Assembly: GCF_949987515.2 (NCBI RefSeq) | Contig: NC_082696.1 | Span: 33,460,431 to 33,524,430, forward strand | Direction of reading: 5' to 3' | Source of the DNA: Delphinus delphis | Lineage: Eukaryota > Chordata > Mammalia > Artiodactyla > Delphinidae | DNA: 64,000 nt | Shown: positions 61,087-64,000 of the stretch, in pieces | Numbering within the stretch: position 1 is the first letter of the stretch | Layout: each line of letters opens with the position of its first letter | Position numbers and translations under genes: made by a program | Notes under the pieces: model-generated | Told to the model about the DNA's origin: nothing | Seen by the model: the letters and a program-made list of their open reading frames with translations, nothing else | Databases searched by the model: none

Positions 61087-61283
61087 TTTTTTTTTTTTTT
61101 TTGCGGTCCGCGGGCCTCTCACTGTTGTGGCCTCTCGCGTTGCAGAGCACAGGCTCCGGACGCGCAGGCTCAGCGGCCATGGCTCACGGGCCCAGCCGCT
61201 CCGCGGCATGTGGACCGGGGCACGAACCCGTGTCCCCTGCATCGGCAGGCGGACTCTCAACCACTGCGCCACCAGGGAAGCCC
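61087..61283 (-). mobile_element. Short CHR-type SINE with small internal deletion
   Basis: TAACACGTGCTCC from 61,069 and TAACACATGCTCT from 61,284 flank it. About 11 bases are missing between GGCATGTG and GACCGGGGC relative to sister copies. Confidence 0.92.
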
Positions 61284-61879
61284 TAACACATGCTCTTTTA
61301 TATTTATTTCTATAAGGCAAGAATATTCCATGTTCTAAAAAATGTCTTATAGGTTAAACCTGCTAAATGAAAATTCCTGTGCATGCCCGTATGTCTTTTT
61401 TAGGCTCTGCCCACAAAGAAGTTAGTGTCTAAAAGTAAGATATGCATACTTTAGAGTATATTGCAAGATTTTTTTTTTGAAATTGGCAGATAGTGAATCT
61501 GTTGTGTGTGTTTTTTTCTTTTTGTTAGGAGGGTGTGTATGTGTGTGTGTATGTATGTGTTCATTGAGTTTTGCAATATGACAAAGTGCTGACAGTGCCC
61601 AAGTGACTTATTTTGGCAAAATGGATTTCTCTCTGTATATCTAATACAAAATCTTTCATCTCATATCTGGGGAAAATCTGTCTTCCAACATATAAGACAA
61701 TTTCAAGAAATTGGAAGCATTCCAAACTTTACAATGTGAAACTAATTCCATAACAAAATGTTTCCAGTCTAATCAAAACAAAATCTAGATTTTAATTCTT
61801 CTCAGTTAGTGGTCTCCCATTCTTGAAGAAACTGTGGGAAAAAAGAGACAAATATTACTCAGTATTAACAAAACATGTA

Positions 61880-62364
61880 CAGGCATACCTCAGAGATGTT
61901 GTGTGTTTGGTTCCAGACTGCTGCAATAAAGTGAACATCAAAATAGAGAGTCACATGAAGGTTTTGGTTTCCCAGTGCATATAAAACTTATGTTTACACT
62001 ATACTGGAGTTTATTAAGTGTGCAATAGCAGTATGTCTAAAAAACAGTGTACATACCTTAATTAAAAAATGCTTGATTGCTAAAAAAATGCTAACCATCT
62101 CTGAACCTTCAGTGAGTTGTGGTAGTAACATCAAAGGTCACTGATCACAGATCACCATAACAAGTGTAATAATAATGAAAAAATTTGAAATATTGTGTGA
62201 ATTACCAAAATGTGACACAGCGACACGAAGTATGTAAATACTGTTGGAAAAATGGCGCTGAAAGACTTGCTCAACGCAGGGTTGTCACAGACCTTCAAGT
62301 TGTAAAAAACTCAATTATCTGCAAAGTGTAGTAAAGCGAAGTGCAGTAAAACAAGTTATGCCTG
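61880..62364. mobile_element. Tigger1-type non-autonomous DNA transposon (485 bp)
   Basis: CAGGCATACCT at the start, the complement of CAGGCATAACT at the end, and TA on both sides (61,878-61,879; 62,365-62,366), as expected for pogo/Tigger insertion. The inside joins the two outer parts of Tigger1 directly (GCTAACCATCTCTGAACCTT to GTAGTAACATCAAAGGTCAC), so the transposase region is deleted. Confidence 0.88.
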
Positions 62365-63039
62365 TAGTATGTAATTGAAACTTCTGTTTTCTGCACTTAC
62401 ATGGTCATAGAAAAGAGGCATATGTTCATATAAACTCTCAGGGATTTACTTTATAAAATCAGTTTCTACTGTGTGACCTGGGATCAGTAGACTTTAAACT
62501 CAGTCTCTTATCTTTAAGCCTAGAATACTCTAGCAATCAGTTGATATTCACAAAGGTGACTGAATTAGCTGTGTAATCAAAGATTTAATTAAGCTAGGTA
62601 TATTGTAATTCATAAGGCTGGAAAGCTTACCAAGAGTGGCCACAGTGATTGAAATGAAAGACTCCCCCCACCCCCATTCTGAGTTAATCACATGATTGTA
62701 TTAGCTGGGACCACCCATTGTAGAGCATCTGTGTTGCATTATTTTGTATCTCAACACTGTTTATTCAGCAGGGCCTGATAAAGATCTGTAATTCATTTCT
62801 CACTATATTTAGCCACTTTTTCACTGAAGCCTGATGACATGAGACAACAATGATTTTACCTGAGCATCAGGATTTTACCTGATTTTGTGTCACTAACTGA
62901 AGCCATTAGTGTATATTTCTCTGGGTTGTTTACATGTCATGTCTAGACTGTCATTTCAAGGGCAAAAAATATATCCTTTTTAATGTTTTATGTCCACTAA
63001 CCTACAATGACTGACGTTTACTTTTAGAAGTATTATTTT

Positions 63040-63110
63040 CAGTAACTAACATTTTAGGGTTTACTGGGTCCAGCACTGAACTAAGAACTTTATAAGCCTC
63101 AGCTCAGTAG
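63040..63110 (-). repeat. MIR-like fragment (antisense)
   Basis: GGTTTACTGGGTCCAGCACT then GAACTTTATAAGCCTCAGCT. Confidence 0.5.
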
Positions 63111-63489
63111 TTTCAAAATGCACCTGACCACCCATTTTGTGGGTACCAAATTCAATTTAGCTGGTAGCAACCAGTTTTTTAAAAAATGAAACAGAAGAAT
63201 ATATATTAATAACAGCAATAATAAAAATAAGCATGTATCTTATAGAGGATGTATTGTTTCTTGAAACTTTGGTCTTTATTACATAGATTTATTTATATTT
63301 ATGTTTCTGTGTACTGAGTCACAATGTGAGATGAATTTTCCTCTGTGGCTCTGACCAAAAAAGTGGGAAAGCCTCTACACTGCTTTTTCACATAGTGCTC
63401 GCTCCAATCCTATGAAGTAATCCTAGGTCTGTGATGTGTCCAAAGTCAACAGTTTATAAACTCCAAGGTCATTCTTTAGCTATTATGTT

Positions 63490-63710
63490 GTGGCACTTCT
63501 ATCAGATTACAAAGAGCACAGGTTTTGCTTAATTTGGCAAATTACTGATTTAACTTACCCGGGCCTCTTTCCTTATCCTCTATTGGGGAGAATGCTACCA
63601 CCACCACCCTAACTCTTCACAGGCTTGTAAGGATCAAGTAAGGTAATTGATGTAAATATGCTCTTCTAACCTTAAAGGAGCTATACACAAAATAAGGTAT
63701 TAGTAGTACA
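63490..63710 (+). repeat. MIR SINE
   Basis: AGAGCACAGGTTTTGCTTAA, GGGCCTCTTTCCTTATCCTC, CAGGCTTGTAAGGATCAAGT. Confidence 0.75.
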
Positions 63711-64000
63711 ATAACTTGCTCTCTACCTCTTCAGAGGCTTCATTGACTACCAGGTTTGACTAGAGATGGTCGGATTTAAGTGCCTTTTAAAGTATTTTTC
63801 AAACTCAGAAGTCTCCAATTCGTTGTTTCGTGAGTAGAGATCATTCCTGTCGAGTACTTTTAATAGTTTTTGTTTCTTGTTTATGACAAGATGTTGTGAA
63901 TAAAGTAGCTATGATTTATATTTACTTCTCCTATTTTGGTGATACTCTTTACAAAACAACAGAAGGCAAAGGTACTTTGGACATACCTGTACAAGCTCAT

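Larger units (their letters stand above)
41325..64000 (+). other. PTPRK: PTPRK intron 1 (5' part, runs off the window)
   Basis: Starts with the donor GTGAGT at 41,325-41,330. No further PTPRK exon was recognised; exon 2 should begin by completing a Gly codon and encode the MAM domain start, and no such reading frame after an acceptor was seen. Contents are listed as separate entries. Stretches not listed (about 42.7-44.2, 46.7-48.0, 50.3-51.1, 55.0-56.1 and 59.7-61.0 kb) hold no feature I can name. Confidence 0.85.

Noticed and set aside
1..64000. CRISPR array, operon, phage or other prokaryotic system
   Set aside because: Spaced identical repeats, Shine-Dalgarno sites and dense ORFs are absent. 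All repeats fit mammalian transposons or simple repeats.
1..64000. Intact endogenous retrovirus
   Set aside because: Only LTR-like pieces were seen; no gag, pol or env reading frame was recognised on either strand.

Overview
This is mammalian nuclear DNA, almost certainly from a cetacean (whale or dolphin). The main clue is at least 16 copies of CHR-type, tRNA-Glu-derived SINEs, the family shared by Cetacea, Hippopotamidae and Ruminantia. Many are the short GC-rich form typical of whales and dolphins, and no ruminant Bov-B or ART2-type repeat was recognised. Old placental repeats (L1M, MIR, L2, MER5, MER20, Tigger) make up most of the rest. No prokaryotic or viral gene layout is present.

The only protein-coding gene supported is PTPRK, receptor-type tyrosine phosphatase kappa, on the + strand. 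A CpG island at about 40.55-42.65 kb holds its promoter, 5' leader and first coding exon (41,228-41,324). That exon encodes the signal peptide and the first residues of the mature protein and ends at a consensus splice donor. The leader carries one upstream ORF (41,012-41,071) and a (GGC)10 tract. Everything from 41,325 to the window end is the start of intron 1; later exons lie beyond 64,000.

Layout: 1-40.5 kb is AT-rich upstream intergenic DNA. It holds old L1 fragments (a nearly complete antisense L1 at about 14.4-19.9 kb next to a sense L1 remnant at 19.9-20.7 kb, and an antisense L1 3' end at 32.05-33.5 kb), nine SINEs, two LTR-like repeats, MER20 and MER5 copies, and several kilobases of unassigned sequence. 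From 33.7 to 46.5 kb there is no SINE; this zone surrounds the PTPRK promoter. From 41.3 to 64 kb (intron 1) there are seven SINEs, six of them antisense to PTPRK and including an inverted pair 29 bp apart, plus MIR, L2 and LTR pieces, a 109-bp tandem duplication, a (GT)36 microsatellite and an intact-ended 485-bp Tigger1-type element.

I found no clearly new biological system. The most interesting items are the PTPRK leader architecture (uORF, GGC repeat, G4 motif), the inverted SINE pair in intron 1, the tail-only retroposon scar at 31.1 kb and the recent tandem duplication at 49.2 kb. All repeat names and boundaries come from reading by eye and are approximate unless target-site duplications are given.
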